Part shown: piece by piece, positions 25,201 through 33,852 of the stretch
How positions within the stretch are numbered: position 1 is the first letter of the stretch
How the letters are laid out: each line of letters opens with the position of its first letter
DNA from: Mycolicibacterium moriokaense
GTDB lineage: Bacteria; Actinomycetota; Actinomycetes; Mycobacteriales; Mycobacteriaceae
DNA: 64,000 bases
Assembly: GCF_003347205.1 (NCBI RefSeq)
Contig: NZ_QQBJ01000003.1
Span: 248,001-312,000 of the forward strand
Reading direction: 5' to 3'
Made by a program: the position numbers and the translations under genes
The notes under the pieces: generated by a model
The model's input: the letters and a program-made list of their open reading frames with translations, nothing else
Told to the model about the DNA's origin: nothing
Database searches by the model: none

Positions 25201-25671
25201 GTGGCTCAGGCTCCGGTCGACGAACAGCGCTGTGACCGTATCGGCGAGACCCTTGATCAGGCCAGCGACCTGGCCATCCGCTATCTCAGTGACCGCTCGG
25301 GCCTGAGCCTGGCGGCCGGTTTCGTGTTGAACCGACTGCACCGTGAAGGACCGTCCCGGCTGACGGCGCTGGCGGCCAAGGAGGGAGTCAGCCAGCCATC
25401 GATGACCCAGCTGATTCAGCGAATGGAACGGCACGGCCTGGTCACCCGGATGGCCGACCCCGACGACGGCCGGGTCGCGCTGGTCGCCCTGACAGAGGCG
25501 GGCGTCGCGGTGCTCGAGGAGCGCAGGCAGGTGCGCCGCGATCGCCTCGCTGACCTGCTGAACACCCTGACCGCGGACGAAGCACGCTCACTCGCCCTTG
25601 CCGCGGAGGTCGCCCTGCCCATCCTGCGTCGTCTGACCTGGAACGCCGATCTCGATCTGGACGTCCAGTGA
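25201..25671 (+). CDS. MarR-family transcriptional regulator
   Basis: A 156-residue winged-helix protein. LTALAAKEGVSQPSMTQLIQRMERHGLV is the recognition region and MADPDDGRVALVALTEAG the wing; both are textbook MarR. No Shine-Dalgarno is present; the GTG start is supported by the promoter ending six bases upstream. Its stop overlaps the mmpS GTG (GTGA), so the regulator is made with the exporter it probably controls, and it may also repress the divergent MFS gene. It does not resemble Rv0678, the MarR protein of mmpS5-mmpL5, as far as I recall that sequence. Confidence 0.9.
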   Translation: MAQAPVDEQRCDRIGETLDQASDLAIRYLSDRSGLSLAAGFVLNRLHREGPSRLTALAAKEGVSQPSMTQLIQRMERHGLVTRMADPDDGRVALVALTEAGVAVLEERRQVRRDRLADLLNTLTADEARSLALAAEVALPILRRLTWNADLDLDVQ

Positions 25672-26123
25672 GCCGGCCGGCGCGGCGCGGCGTTCCGGTC
25701 GGAGGCTGGCTCAAGCGGGTCTGGATTCCCGTCGTGCTGATCGTCGTGCTGGCCGTCTCCGGCCTCGTCGTCTCGCGGCTGCACAAGATGTTCGCTTCCG
25801 AGGATCTCAACGCGAACGCCGGGAAGGGAATCGAGATCGTTCAGTTCAACCCAAAGGTCCTGGTGTACGACGTGTACGGCCCGCCGGGAACGACGGCCCA
25901 GATCAGCTATTTCGACCCGGACGCCAAGGTGCACGTGATCAATGCGCCGGTGCCGTGGTCGATCACGCTGTCGACGACGTTGCCGACCGTCAGCGCGAAT
26001 CTCATGGCACAGAGCGACAGCGACGAAATCGGTTGCCGCGTAACCGTCAACGGAGTCGTCCGTGAGGAGAACACAGCCAATGGCGTCAACGCCCAGACAT
26101 TCTGCCTGGTGAAATCCGCATGA
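25668..26123 (+). CDS. mmpS: MmpS family membrane protein
   Basis: A 151-residue MmpS. One N-terminal TM helix (WIPVVLIVVLAVSGLVVSRL) is followed by a periplasmic beta-sandwich with VLVYDVYGPPGTTAQISYFD, PWSITLSTTLP and the conserved C-terminal CRVTVNGVVREE...AQTFCLVKSA with two cysteines. MmpS proteins act with MmpL in export of siderophores or lipids. GTGA overlap with marR and ATGA overlap with mmpL show tight coupling. It is homologous to the MmpS at 52429-52860. Confidence 0.93.
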   Translation: MSRPARRGVPVGGWLKRVWIPVVLIVVLAVSGLVVSRLHKMFASEDLNANAGKGIEIVQFNPKVLVYDVYGPPGTTAQISYFDPDAKVHVINAPVPWSITLSTTLPTVSANLMAQSDSDEIGCRVTVNGVVREENTANGVNAQTFCLVKSA

Positions 26124-28999
26124 CCGATACCGCCACCCGGCACGCAAGCCGGCCCGTCTTCGCCCACAGCCTCCGGATCTTCGCGGTCCCGATCGTGTTG
26201 ATCTGGATCGCGATCGCGGTCGTGCTCAACGTGATCGCCCCGCAACTCGAAGTGGTCGGCGAGTTGCACGCGGCGCCCATGGCCCCCGAGGACGCGCCCT
26301 CGATGATCGCCATGAAGAAGATGGGCGCCAACTTCAAGGAGTTCGACTCCAACAGCACGGTGATGGTCGTCATCGAGGGCCAGCACCCGCTGGGCCCCGA
26401 GGCGCACCAGTATTACGACGAGATCATCCGCAAGCTGCGCCAGGACCCCGAACACATTCAGCACATCCAGGACTTCTGGGGAGACACGCTGACCGCGGCG
26501 GGCGCCCAAAGCCCGGACGGCAAAGCCTCATACGTGATGCTGAACCTCGCGGGCGAACAAGGCATGACATTGGCCAACGAGGGCGTTCAGGCGGTTCGCA
26601 AGGTCATCGATGAGACCAAGGCGCCCCCGGGTGTGCAGGCCTACGTCGCCGGTCCTGCCGCGCTCACCGACGACCTGCATGTCATCGGCAACGCCAGCCT
26701 GGCGCAGATCACGCTGATCACACTGATCGCGATCTCGGTGATGTTGCTGATCGTCTATCGCTCGATCATCACCACCCTGATCCAGTTGTTCCTGACCGCC
26801 ATCGGCCTGCTCACGTCGCGCGGGATGGTCTCGACGCTCGCCATGCACGACGTGTTCGGGCTGACCACGTTCGCAGGCAACATCCTGACGATGCTGGCCA
26901 TCGCCGCGGCCACCGACTACGGCATCTTCATCTTCGGCCGCTACCGCGAAGCGCGAGCTTCCGGGCTGGATCGGGATGACGCCTACTACACCACTTTTCG
27001 TTCCGTGGCCCCGGTGATCATCGGGTCCGGCCTGACGATCGCGGGTGCCACCTACTGCCTCAGTTTCGCGCGGCTGCCCTACTTCTCCACGATGGGCGCG
27101 CCGGTGGCGATCGGCATGGTCGTCGTCGTGGCGGCGGCCGTCACATTGGGGCCCGCGGTGCTCTTCCTCGGCAGCCGTGTCGGCTTCTACGAGTCGAACC
27201 GGCCCGCAGGCAGCCGGTTCTGGCGCCGCGTCGGTGTCGCCGTAGTTCGTTGGCCCGCACCGATTCTGGTGGCCAGCCTCTTCGTCGTACTGATCGGCAT
27301 CGTGGCCATTCCCGGGTACAAGCCCGCATACAACGATCGGTACTACCTGCCGGATGACGCCCCGGTCAACGTCGGCTTCGCCGCGGCGGACCGCCATTTC
27401 ACCCAGGCGCGGATGAACCCCGACATCCTGATGATCGAAGCCGACCACGACATGCGCAATCCCGCCGACATGCTGGTGCTGAACAAGGTTTCGAGCAACG
27501 TCATGCACACCGAGGGCATTGCGATGGTGCAGAACATCACGCGGCCGCTGGGAATTCCGATCCAGCACAGCTCGATTCCGTTCCAGACCAGTGTCCAGGG
27601 TCAGACGAGCAACATGAACCTGCCGTTCCAGCGGGATCAGTTGGCCAACCAGCTCAAGACGGTCGACTCGATGAACGCCTCGATAAAGATCCTGGAAGAG
27701 CAGTATCAGCTGTCCCTCGAGCAGACCAGGCTCACGCAGGACTCGGCGGCCAAATCCAAGGAAATCCTCGAGGTCACCGAGAAACTGCGCGACAACATCG
27801 CGAACTTCGATGACCAGTTCCGGCCCATTCGCAATTACTTCTACTGGGAACCACACTGTTTCGACATTCCGCTGTGCGCGGCGACCAGGTCTGTGTTCGA
27901 CTCGCTCGACGGGATCGACGAACTGACCGACAAGACTTCCGCGGTGCAAACCAACACCGACAAGCTCGCGGACATCGCGCCGCAGCTGACGGCATTACTG
28001 CCGCAGACCATCGCGACGATGAAGACCAGCAGGGACCTGGCGCTGGCGTCGTACAACTCGCAGAAGGCCCTGATCGATCAGATGGAGGCCTCCAACAACA
28101 CCGCGCTGGCGATGGGCCAGAGTTTCGACACGGCCAAGAACGACGACCTGTTCTACCTGCCGCCGGAGGCGTTCGACAACCCCGACTTCAAGCGCGGGCT
28201 GGCGATGTTCCTGTCGCCGGACGGCAAGTCGGCGCGGATGTTCATCACCCACGAGAGCGACCCGGCGACACCGGAGGGGATCGCCCGTGTCGACTCGGAA
28301 CGCAAGGCCGCGCAGGAGGCCTTGAAGATGTCATCGCTGTCGAACGCGAAGGTGTACCTGGGCGGCGTCGCCGCGACATACAAGGACATGTCCGACGGCG
28401 CCCGCTACGACCTGCTGATCGCCGTCGTGTCGTCGCTGACGCTGATCTTCATGATCATGCTGATCCTGACCAGAAGTGCGGTGGCGGCACTGACCATCGT
28501 CGCCACGGCGGGCAGTTCGATCGCGGCGTCGTTCGGCATCTCGGTGCTGATCTGGCAGAACCTGCTCGGCATCCATGTGCACTGGCTGGTCATGTTGATG
28601 TCGGTGATCATCCTGTTGGCGGTGGGTTCGGACTACAACCTGCTACTGGTGTCCCGATTCAGAGACGAGATCCACGCCGGTCTGAAGACAGGCATCATCC
28701 GGTCGATGGCCGGCACGGGTGGCGTGGTGACGTCCGCGGGCCTGGTGTTCGCGGCCACCATGGCGGCGATGTGCTTCTCCAAGCTGACCGTGCTGGCGCA
28801 GATGGGTTCCACCATCGCCATCGGCCTGCTGGTGGACACGCTGATCGTGCGCTCGCTGCTGATGCCCTCGATCGCCACGCTGCTCGGCAGATGGTTCTGG
28901 TGGCCACAAGTGGTCTATCCCCGGGGTGACAACCACTTCGCGCGGCGGCGACCCGCGACCGACGAGGCGGATACCGAGGCGCTGCCGGCCCGGGCCTGA
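26120..28999 (+). CDS. mmpL: MmpL family RND transporter
   Basis: A 959-residue MmpL of the MmpL4/5-like size class. One TM helix is followed by a periplasmic domain, five TM helices, a second large periplasmic domain (about residues 400-760, with a predicted coiled coil around 510-560) and five TM helices. The proton-relay Asp-Tyr pairs are D266-Y267 (ATDYGIFIFGRY) and D838-Y839 ([12 protein letters not shown]). MmpL proteins use the proton gradient to export lipids, siderophores or drugs. It follows MmpS with a four-base overlap. Cargo is unknown; no lipid synthase gene is adjacent. Confidence 0.93.
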   Translation: MTDTATRHASRPVFAHSLRIFAVPIVLIWIAIAVVLNVIAPQLEVVGELHAAPMAPEDAPSMIAMKKMGANFKEFDSNSTVMVVIEGQHPLGPEAHQYYDEIIRKLRQDPEHIQHIQDFWGDTLTAAGAQSPDGKASYVMLNLAGEQGMTLANEGVQAVRKVIDETKAPPGVQAYVAGPAALTDDLHVIGNASLAQITLITLIAISVMLLIVYRSIITTLIQLFLTAIGLLTSRGMVSTLAMHDVFGLTTFAGNILTMLAIAAATDYGIFIFGRYREARASGLDRDDAYYTTFRSVAPVIIGSGLTIAGATYCLSFARLPYFSTMGAPVAIGMVVVVAAAVTLGPAVLFLGSRVGFYESNRPAGSRFWRRVGVAVVRWPAPILVASLFVVLIGIVAIPGYKPAYNDRYYLPDDAPVNVGFAAADRHFTQARMNPDILMIEADHDMRNPADMLVLNKVSSNVMHTEGIAMVQNITRPLGIPIQHSSIPFQTSVQGQTSNMNLPFQRDQLANQLKTVDSMNASIKILEEQYQLSLEQTRLTQDSAAKSKEILEVTEKLRDNIANFDDQFRPIRNYFYWEPHCFDIPLCAATRSVFDSLDGIDELTDKTSAVQTNTDKLADIAPQLTALLPQTIATMKTSRDLALASYNSQKALIDQMEASNNTALAMGQSFDTAKNDDLFYLPPEAFDNPDFKRGLAMFLSPDGKSARMFITHESDPATPEGIARVDSERKAAQEALKMSSLSNAKVYLGGVAATYKDMSDGARYDLLIAVVSSLTLIFMIMLILTRSAVAALTIVATAGSSIAASFGISVLIWQNLLGIHVHWLVMLMSVIILLAVGSDYNLLLVSRFRDEIHAGLKTGIIRSMAGTGGVVTSAGLVFAATMAAMCFSKLTVLAQMGSTIAIGLLVDTLIVRSLLMPSIATLLGRWFWWPQVVYPRGDNHFARRRPATDEADTEALPARA

Positions 29000-29122
29000 G
29001 CGGCCCGCGGCGGCGCCGGCCCGGCGTCTCCTCCTGCCGCCGAGCGGTTTTGAGGCGAATGCCCCATGCCCGCGTGGAGCCTGCGGGCGCACTGTCTCTT
29101 CACGCAGAGACAGGAGCCGATC

Positions 29123-30778
29123 ATGTTCACCATCGACGAGCTGGCAACGATTCCGCTGTTCTCGACGCTTCAGCGCAGGGAACTCGAGTACCTCGCCGGC
29201 GAGGTCGAGGACATCCGCGTGGCGCCGGGAGAGTACGTGGCCCACGAAGGCGAGGGCCGTGCCCTGGCCGTCGTGGTCGAGGGCAAGACCGAGCTGACCA
29301 AGGTGGTCAACGGAGTCGAGCGGGTGATCGGCGTCCGGCTGCCCGGCGAACTGGGCGGTGAGGTGCCGATGACGCTCGGTACGCCGCTGCCGGCCAGCAT
29401 GCGCGCGGTCGATGCATCTCGGGTGCTGAAACTCAGCGACGAGGTGTTCGACACGCTGTCGGCGATGGTGCCGCGCGTCTCCGCGCAGGTCAGCGCAGCG
29501 GCATCGGAGCGCATGGACATGCTCAGGACCGCGAGCGCGGAACCCGCCGCCCCCGCGATGTTCGTCATCGGGCCCCGTCTCGACCCCGGCGTGCACGCCT
29601 GCGACAGCTTCCTGCACCGCAACAGAATTCAGTTCGAGCGCCTCGATCCCGATGACCCTCGCGCGGTGGCGCGCGCCGGGCGCGAGGCCACGGTGCCTGG
29701 GCCGTATCCGGTGGTTCTTCTCGGCGACGGCACACAGTTGGAAGCGCCGACGATGCGCTCGGTCGCCACCGTCGCCGGCCTGACGGTTTCACCGGCGAAG
29801 CCGCGCTATGACCTGGTGATCGTCGGCGGCGGTCCGGCGGGCCTGACGGCCGCGGTCAACGGCGCATCCGAAGGGCTGGCAACCGGCATGATCGAGGCGT
29901 TCGCGCCGGGCGGGCAGGCAGGCACCTCGACGCGCATCGAGAACTACACCGGCTTTCCCTACGGTGTCTCCGGCGACGAACTCGCGGGCCGGGCGCTGCG
30001 ACAGGCCAAGCGGCTGGGCGCTGAGATCGTCGTGACCCGCCGGGTGGAAAGCATCGACCCGGACGCCATGACCGTGACGCTGGACGGCGGCGACACGGTG
30101 CCGACCCGGTCGATCATTCTGGCGATGGGCGTGGAATGGCGGCGACTGGCGATCGATTCGATCGACAGATTCATCGGCTCCGGCGTGTTCTACGGGGCGG
30201 CGCGCAGCGACGCCAGCCTGGCGCAGGGCAACGACGTCTTCCTGGTCGGCGCGGGCAACTCCGCCGGTCAGGCCGCCATCTTCTTCTCCAGCCACGCCCG
30301 CTCCGTCACCCTGCTGGTGCGGGGTGAGTCGCTGGCGGAGAGCATGTCCACCTATCTCATCGAGCAGATCGACGCGAAGGCGAACATCTCGGTGGAGACC
30401 AGAACCGAGGTCGTCGCCGCGCACGGCGGGGACCGACTCGAGGCGATCGAGGTCATCGACCGACGGACCGGCGCGATATCGCGCCGCGACGCGCACACCG
30501 TGTTCGTGCTCATCGGCGCCCAAGCCGCGACCGGCTGGCTTCCCCCGCAGATCTCACGCGACAAGAACGGCTTCATCCTGACGGGCACCGAGGCGGCAGG
30601 CGCCGGGCAGTGGCGCGAGAACCGCGAGCCGTTCGCACTCGAGACGAGCGTGCCGGGAATCTTCGCCGTCGGCGACATCAGGTCCGGCTCGGTGAAGCGC
30701 GTCGCGGCGTCCGTCGGCGAGGGCGGGGTGGCGATCGCGCTCGTGCACCGCTTCCTGCAGCTCGCCGCGCGACCATGA
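29123..30778 (+). CDS. Cyclic-nucleotide-binding domain fused to thioredoxin-reductase-like flavoprotein
   Basis: A 551-residue fusion. Residues 1-130 are a cNMP/CRP-type beta-roll (IPLFSTLQRRELEYLAG, VAPGEYVAHEGEG). A thioredoxin-like linker follows. Residues about 230-551 are a TrxR-fold oxidoreductase: VIVGGGPAGLTAAV for FAD, GGQAGTSTRIENYTGFP, VFLVGAGNSAGQAA for NAD(P)H and GIFAVGDIRSGS at the C-terminal FAD site. The redox CxxC normally found after VFY is replaced by GAARSD, so it cannot act as a classical thioredoxin reductase. AGGAG precedes the ATG. A ligand-gated NAD(P)H oxidoreductase is inferred. It stands alone. Confidence 0.87.
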   Translation: MFTIDELATIPLFSTLQRRELEYLAGEVEDIRVAPGEYVAHEGEGRALAVVVEGKTELTKVVNGVERVIGVRLPGELGGEVPMTLGTPLPASMRAVDASRVLKLSDEVFDTLSAMVPRVSAQVSAAASERMDMLRTASAEPAAPAMFVIGPRLDPGVHACDSFLHRNRIQFERLDPDDPRAVARAGREATVPGPYPVVLLGDGTQLEAPTMRSVATVAGLTVSPAKPRYDLVIVGGGPAGLTAAVNGASEGLATGMIEAFAPGGQAGTSTRIENYTGFPYGVSGDELAGRALRQAKRLGAEIVVTRRVESIDPDAMTVTLDGGDTVPTRSIILAMGVEWRRLAIDSIDRFIGSGVFYGAARSDASLAQGNDVFLVGAGNSAGQAAIFFSSHARSVTLLVRGESLAESMSTYLIEQIDAKANISVETRTEVVAAHGGDRLEAIEVIDRRTGAISRRDAHTVFVLIGAQAATGWLPPQISRDKNGFILTGTEAAGAGQWRENREPFALETSVPGIFAVGDIRSGSVKRVAASVGEGGVAIALVHRFLQLAARP

Positions 30779-30795
30779 GCAGGTTCTTGACCACC

Positions 30796-30801
30796 TAAAC
30801 T
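30796..30801 (+). promoter_or_regulatory. -10 element of WS/DGAT-like gene
   Basis: TAAACT at 30796-30801 ends six bases before the GTG at 30808 and matches TANNNT. No Shine-Dalgarno is present, so the mRNA is probably leaderless. No clear -35 element is seen. Confidence 0.4.
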
Positions 30802-30807
30802 CGGCGT

Positions 30808-32085
30808 GTGGACAGCGATGAGTCCGATCGCCTTTCCGCAGACGACGCACGAATCCTCGACGTCGAGTCGGCGGCGATCACCGGCCAGACGCTGAAGCTG
30901 GTGGTGCTCGAACCCGCGGCGGGCGCCGTGGACCTCGACACGCTGCGGGCAAGCGTTCGCGCCCGGCTGGCGCGCCAGCCGAGAGCGACACAGCGGGTGG
31001 ACACCTCGGGCGCGCAGCCGAAGTGGGTGGCCGCGGCCGACTTCGACATCCGCGCACACGTGCGTGCCCACTCCGACGGCTGCACAACGCGGGAGGATCT
31101 GTGGCGCGCCGTCAGCCACCTGATGTCGCAGCATCTCGATCGTTCCCGCCCGTTGTGGACATTCGACCTCATCGGCCCGCTCGACGACGGTCGTCAGGCC
31201 ATCGCCGCTCGTCTGCACCACGCGATGGCCGACGGAATCAGCGCGGTGCAGTTCCTGGATTCCGTTCTGTTCGACGAACACTCGGCGCTGCCACCCAGGC
31301 AGACGCGCACCCCCACGGAGCGGGCCTCGACGGCCGCGCATTCGTGGCGCGTGCCCTCTGCGGTCGTGCGGGAACTCGGCCACCCGGGGTCGCGCTCCCC
31401 CTTCGACCGGCCGATCTCGATCGCGCGCGAAATGGCGTTCGCCGAAGCCACCATCGCCGACATGCGGGCGATCGGCGCATCCCGGCCGCAACCGGCCACG
31501 GTCAACGACGTGCTACTCGCGGTCGTCGCGGGCGGCCTGCGCACGTGGCTCTCCGCGCACGACACGATCAGTCGCCACCTCCGCGCTCAGATACCCGTCA
31601 GCCTGCACCACCGCGACGAGGGCAGCGCCGCCCTCGGAAACCGCGACTCGTTCATCAACGTCGACCTCCCGGTCGGCGAGGCGAACCCGTTGATCCGGTT
31701 GGACCGCATCAGCTCTGAGACCAGTCGCCGAAAACAACTCGACGACGCCGCCGAACTCTACGAATTCTTTCACGCCCTCGGGCGCGTCAAGCACGTGGAG
31801 AAGATCGCCCGCAGGCTCGCGGGCAGCGCGCGAGAGTTCTCTCTGTCGATATCCAACGTGCCGGGGCCGCGCTCGCCGGTCGGGGTCGGCGGCCGCCCAG
31901 TCGAGAGCCTGTTCTCGTCCTCGGAACCCGGCGCACACCATGCGCTGCGCGTTTCAGCCATCTCCTGCGCCGGACGTTTCGGCATCGGCGTGTGCGGCGA
32001 TCCGCACGCGCTACCCGATGTCACCCGCCTGGCCGAGGCCATCGAGAGTTCCTGTGCCGAACTACGCTGCGCCGCAATCGGATAG
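30808..32085 (+). CDS. Wax ester synthase/diacylglycerol acyltransferase-like protein
   Basis: A 425-residue member of the bacterial WS/DGAT family. The catalytic HHxxxDG motif is HHAMADG near residue 138. Other landmarks are RPLWTFDLIGPLDDGR, the TVNDVLLAVVAGGLRTWL segment, and the C-terminal SISNVPGPRSPV. The family esterifies acyl-CoA with alcohols or diacylglycerol to make storage lipids; some members have other acyl acceptors. Length is slightly short of the usual 450-470. It follows the cNMP-flavoprotein by 29 bases but appears to have its own promoter. A strong stem-loop follows at 32115-32157. Confidence 0.88.
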   Translation: MDSDESDRLSADDARILDVESAAITGQTLKLVVLEPAAGAVDLDTLRASVRARLARQPRATQRVDTSGAQPKWVAAADFDIRAHVRAHSDGCTTREDLWRAVSHLMSQHLDRSRPLWTFDLIGPLDDGRQAIAARLHHAMADGISAVQFLDSVLFDEHSALPPRQTRTPTERASTAAHSWRVPSAVVRELGHPGSRSPFDRPISIAREMAFAEATIADMRAIGASRPQPATVNDVLLAVVAGGLRTWLSAHDTISRHLRAQIPVSLHHRDEGSAALGNRDSFINVDLPVGEANPLIRLDRISSETSRRKQLDDAAELYEFFHALGRVKHVEKIARRLAGSAREFSLSISNVPGPRSPVGVGGRPVESLFSSSEPGAHHALRVSAISCAGRFGIGVCGDPHALPDVTRLAEAIESSCAELRCAAIG

Positions 32086-32114
32086 ACATCGAGTCCACGC
32101 GCTGTCTTGAACGC

Positions 32115-32157
32115 AGTTGTGGCCTGGGACGCGAATGCGCGCTCCCAGGCCACAACT
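32115..32157. terminator. Strong stem-loop between convergent genes
   Basis: AGTTGTGGCCTGGGA (32115-32129) and TCCCAGGCCACAACT (32143-32157) are perfect 15-base inverted repeats with a 13-base loop. It sits between the convergent WS/DGAT-like gene and the small secreted-protein gene, so it can end both transcripts. There is no T-run on either side, as is common for mycobacterial terminators. Confidence 0.7.
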
Positions 32158-32168
32158 GGTGGGTGATG

Positions 32169-32453
32169 CTATCGAGGGCAGGGGGCCAGCGGCAGGCACG
32201 GTCCCGGCCCAGGCGGCGGCAGCCCGGGTCCGGGTCCGGGCGGCGGCAGGCCGGGTCCCGGGCCGGGAGGCGGCAGACCCGGACCGCCCGGACCGGGACC
32301 GCCCGGGCCGCACGGCGCTCCCGGCATACAGGGCGGCGGCGGCGCCGCAGCCGAAACGGCGGTTCCGAAGCCAACGCCCGCGGCGGTCAAGGACAGCGCC
32401 ACTACCGCTGATCCTATTGCCACCCGTCTGGGTGCGATGCGCTGCAATGTCAT
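32169..32453 (-). CDS. Small secreted Pro/Gly-rich protein with CxPxxPC motifs
   Basis: A 94-residue protein. A signal peptide spans about residues 1-38 (basic start, hydrophobic VAIGSAVVALSLTAAGVGFG, cleavage near SAAA). The mature part is almost only Pro, Gly, Leu and Cys, with three copies of GLPPPGPGP and two CxPxxPC motifs (CMPGAPC, CLPLAPC). AAGGAGA lies upstream of the ATG at 32453. No enzymatic function is suggested; a cell-wall or surface role is possible. The neighbouring protein at 32563 carries the same motif. Confidence 0.7.
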   Translation of the reverse strand: MTLQRIAPRRVAIGSAVVALSLTAAGVGFGTAVSAAAPPPPCMPGAPCGPGGPGPGGPGLPPPGPGPGLPPPGPGPGLPPPGPGPCLPLAPCPR

Positions 32454-32562
32454 TCGTATCTCCTTACGTCTCATCTCCCGTTCCCGCTCGACGCCGGGGC
32501 CGAGGTGCGGCACGCCCTCCGGGGGATTTGTCGGTTCAGCGTGCCGCACCAGCCCGGTGCCG

Positions 32563-32754
32563 CTACCGCGGCGGAGCAGGGGGAGGCGGGGGCGGCGGGC
32601 ACGGCTGTGCCGGCACACAATTGTTGTGCGGGGGCGGCGGCGGTGGAGGGTCAGCGCTGGCCGTTCCACTGGCAAATATCACGCCCACGAGTGCGGCGCC
32701 ACTGAACAGGGCCACAGTCGCCAGCCGCCGAATGCTGACAAGCGGTGATCGCAC
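32563..32754 (-). CDS. Very small secreted Pro-rich protein with CxPxxPC motif
   Basis: A 63-residue protein starting with GTG at 32754, with AAGGA about ten bases upstream. Residues 1-35 are a signal peptide (VALFSGAALVGVIFASGTASA). The mature peptide of about 28 residues is poly-Pro around a single motif CVPAQPC. It is clearly related in design to the protein at 32169-32453, 109 bases downstream. Function unknown. Coding is supported by signal peptide, ribosome site and the shared motif. Confidence 0.62.
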   Translation of the reverse strand: MRSPLVSIRRLATVALFSGAALVGVIFASGTASADPPPPPPPHNNCVPAQPCPPPPPPPAPPR

Positions 32755-32759
32755 AGTAT

Positions 32760-32803
32760 CGAATTCCTTTCTGGCAGTAGTGATGCCGACGATACGGAAT
32801 TCG
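32760..32803. repeat. Short inverted repeat in the 393-base gap 32755-33147
   Basis: CGAATTCC (32760-32767) and GGAATTCG (32796-32803) are perfect inverted repeats just upstream of the small secreted-protein start. GTATC and GATAC also flank them. The rest of 32804-33147 has lower GC than the neighbours and holds no gene I can support; the response-regulator promoter must lie here but no element stands out. Confidence 0.3.
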
Positions 32804-33147
32804 TCGACAACGTCAGGCTGCCACGGACGGCGAGCCGTTCGCCAGCGGAAGCGCCGCCAAAGGGTTATGGGTCTTGTAGCAAGAATCTATGTTCCGGCTG
32901 TGCCGCAAGATGATTCATGCTGAAACCAGGAGCCCAGGCGGGCGAAAAGGCCGTTTCGCCAGCGTGCAATGGTGGTCGCGGGCTCGCGGCTCACCAGCAG
33001 CTTCGCGTCGAATCCCTGCGGAAACGGCGCCTTCATAAGCTACGCATAGGTGATCCACAGTGCATCGCTAAGCTCTGCCGAAAGAATATCGCGGTGAGAG
33101 ATGTGTGCTCCGTAGGTTACGGCTCGACCGCGTCGGCGCCGACGCGA

Positions 33148-33852
33148 ATGACCCACTCGGATGGAAGGCCAATCCAGGTCCTGGTCGTCGACGACGAGCC
33201 GTCAGTCGCCGAGCTGGTCTCGATGGTGCTGAGATACGAGGGCTGGGAAGTCGCGACCGCAACCGATGGGAAGGGCGCCATCGCCACCGCGGCAGGCGAG
33301 CGACCGGACGTCGTGGTGCTCGACATCATGCTGCCGGACATGAGTGGCTTGGACGTCCTCGAAGAGCTGCACCGGACCCGCCCCGAACTTCCCGTGCTGC
33401 TGCTGACGGCCAAGGACACCGTCGAGGACCGGATCGCCGGCCTGGCTGCCGGTGGTGACGACTACCTGACCAAACCGTTCAGCGTCGAAGAGATGGTGCT
33501 GCGGCTTCGCTCTCTGGTCCGCAGGTCAGGCGGCGGCGTGCTCGACGGTCGCGGCACGCAGCTGGTGCTCGGCGACCTGGTTCTCGATGAGGACAGCCAC
33601 GAAGTGGTGCGCGGCGGCGACGAAATACAGTTGACCGCAACCGAGTACGAAGTGCTACGGGTATTGATGCGCAACCCGCGCCGCGTGCTCACCAAGGCCC
33701 AGATCCTGCACAAGGTGTGGGACTACGACTTCGACGGTCGGTCCAACGTCGTCGAACTGTATATCTCCTACTTGCGCAAGAAGATCGACGCCAATCGTCT
33801 GCCCATGATCCACACCGTCCGTGGCGCCGGCTATGTCATCAAACCCCGATGA
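33148..33852 (+). CDS. OmpR-family response regulator
   Basis: About 234 residues. The receiver has the DDE pocket (VVDDEPS), the phospho-acceptor Asp in VVLDIMLPDMSG, Thr in LLLTAKD and Lys in LTKPFS. The C-terminal winged helix has LTATEYEVLRVLMRNPRRVLTKAQIL and SNVVELYISYLRKKID, typical of PrrA/TrcR-like regulators. The start is uncertain: ATG 33148 has no Shine-Dalgarno, and in-frame GTG 33094 has a weak GAAAG upstream and would add 18 residues. It overlaps the kinase gene by 20 bases. Confidence 0.9.
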   Translation: MTHSDGRPIQVLVVDDEPSVAELVSMVLRYEGWEVATATDGKGAIATAAGERPDVVVLDIMLPDMSGLDVLEELHRTRPELPVLLLTAKDTVEDRIAGLAAGGDDYLTKPFSVEEMVLRLRSLVRRSGGGVLDGRGTQLVLGDLVLDEDSHEVVRGGDEIQLTATEYEVLRVLMRNPRRVLTKAQILHKVWDYDFDGRSNVVELYISYLRKKIDANRLPMIHTVRGAGYVIKPR

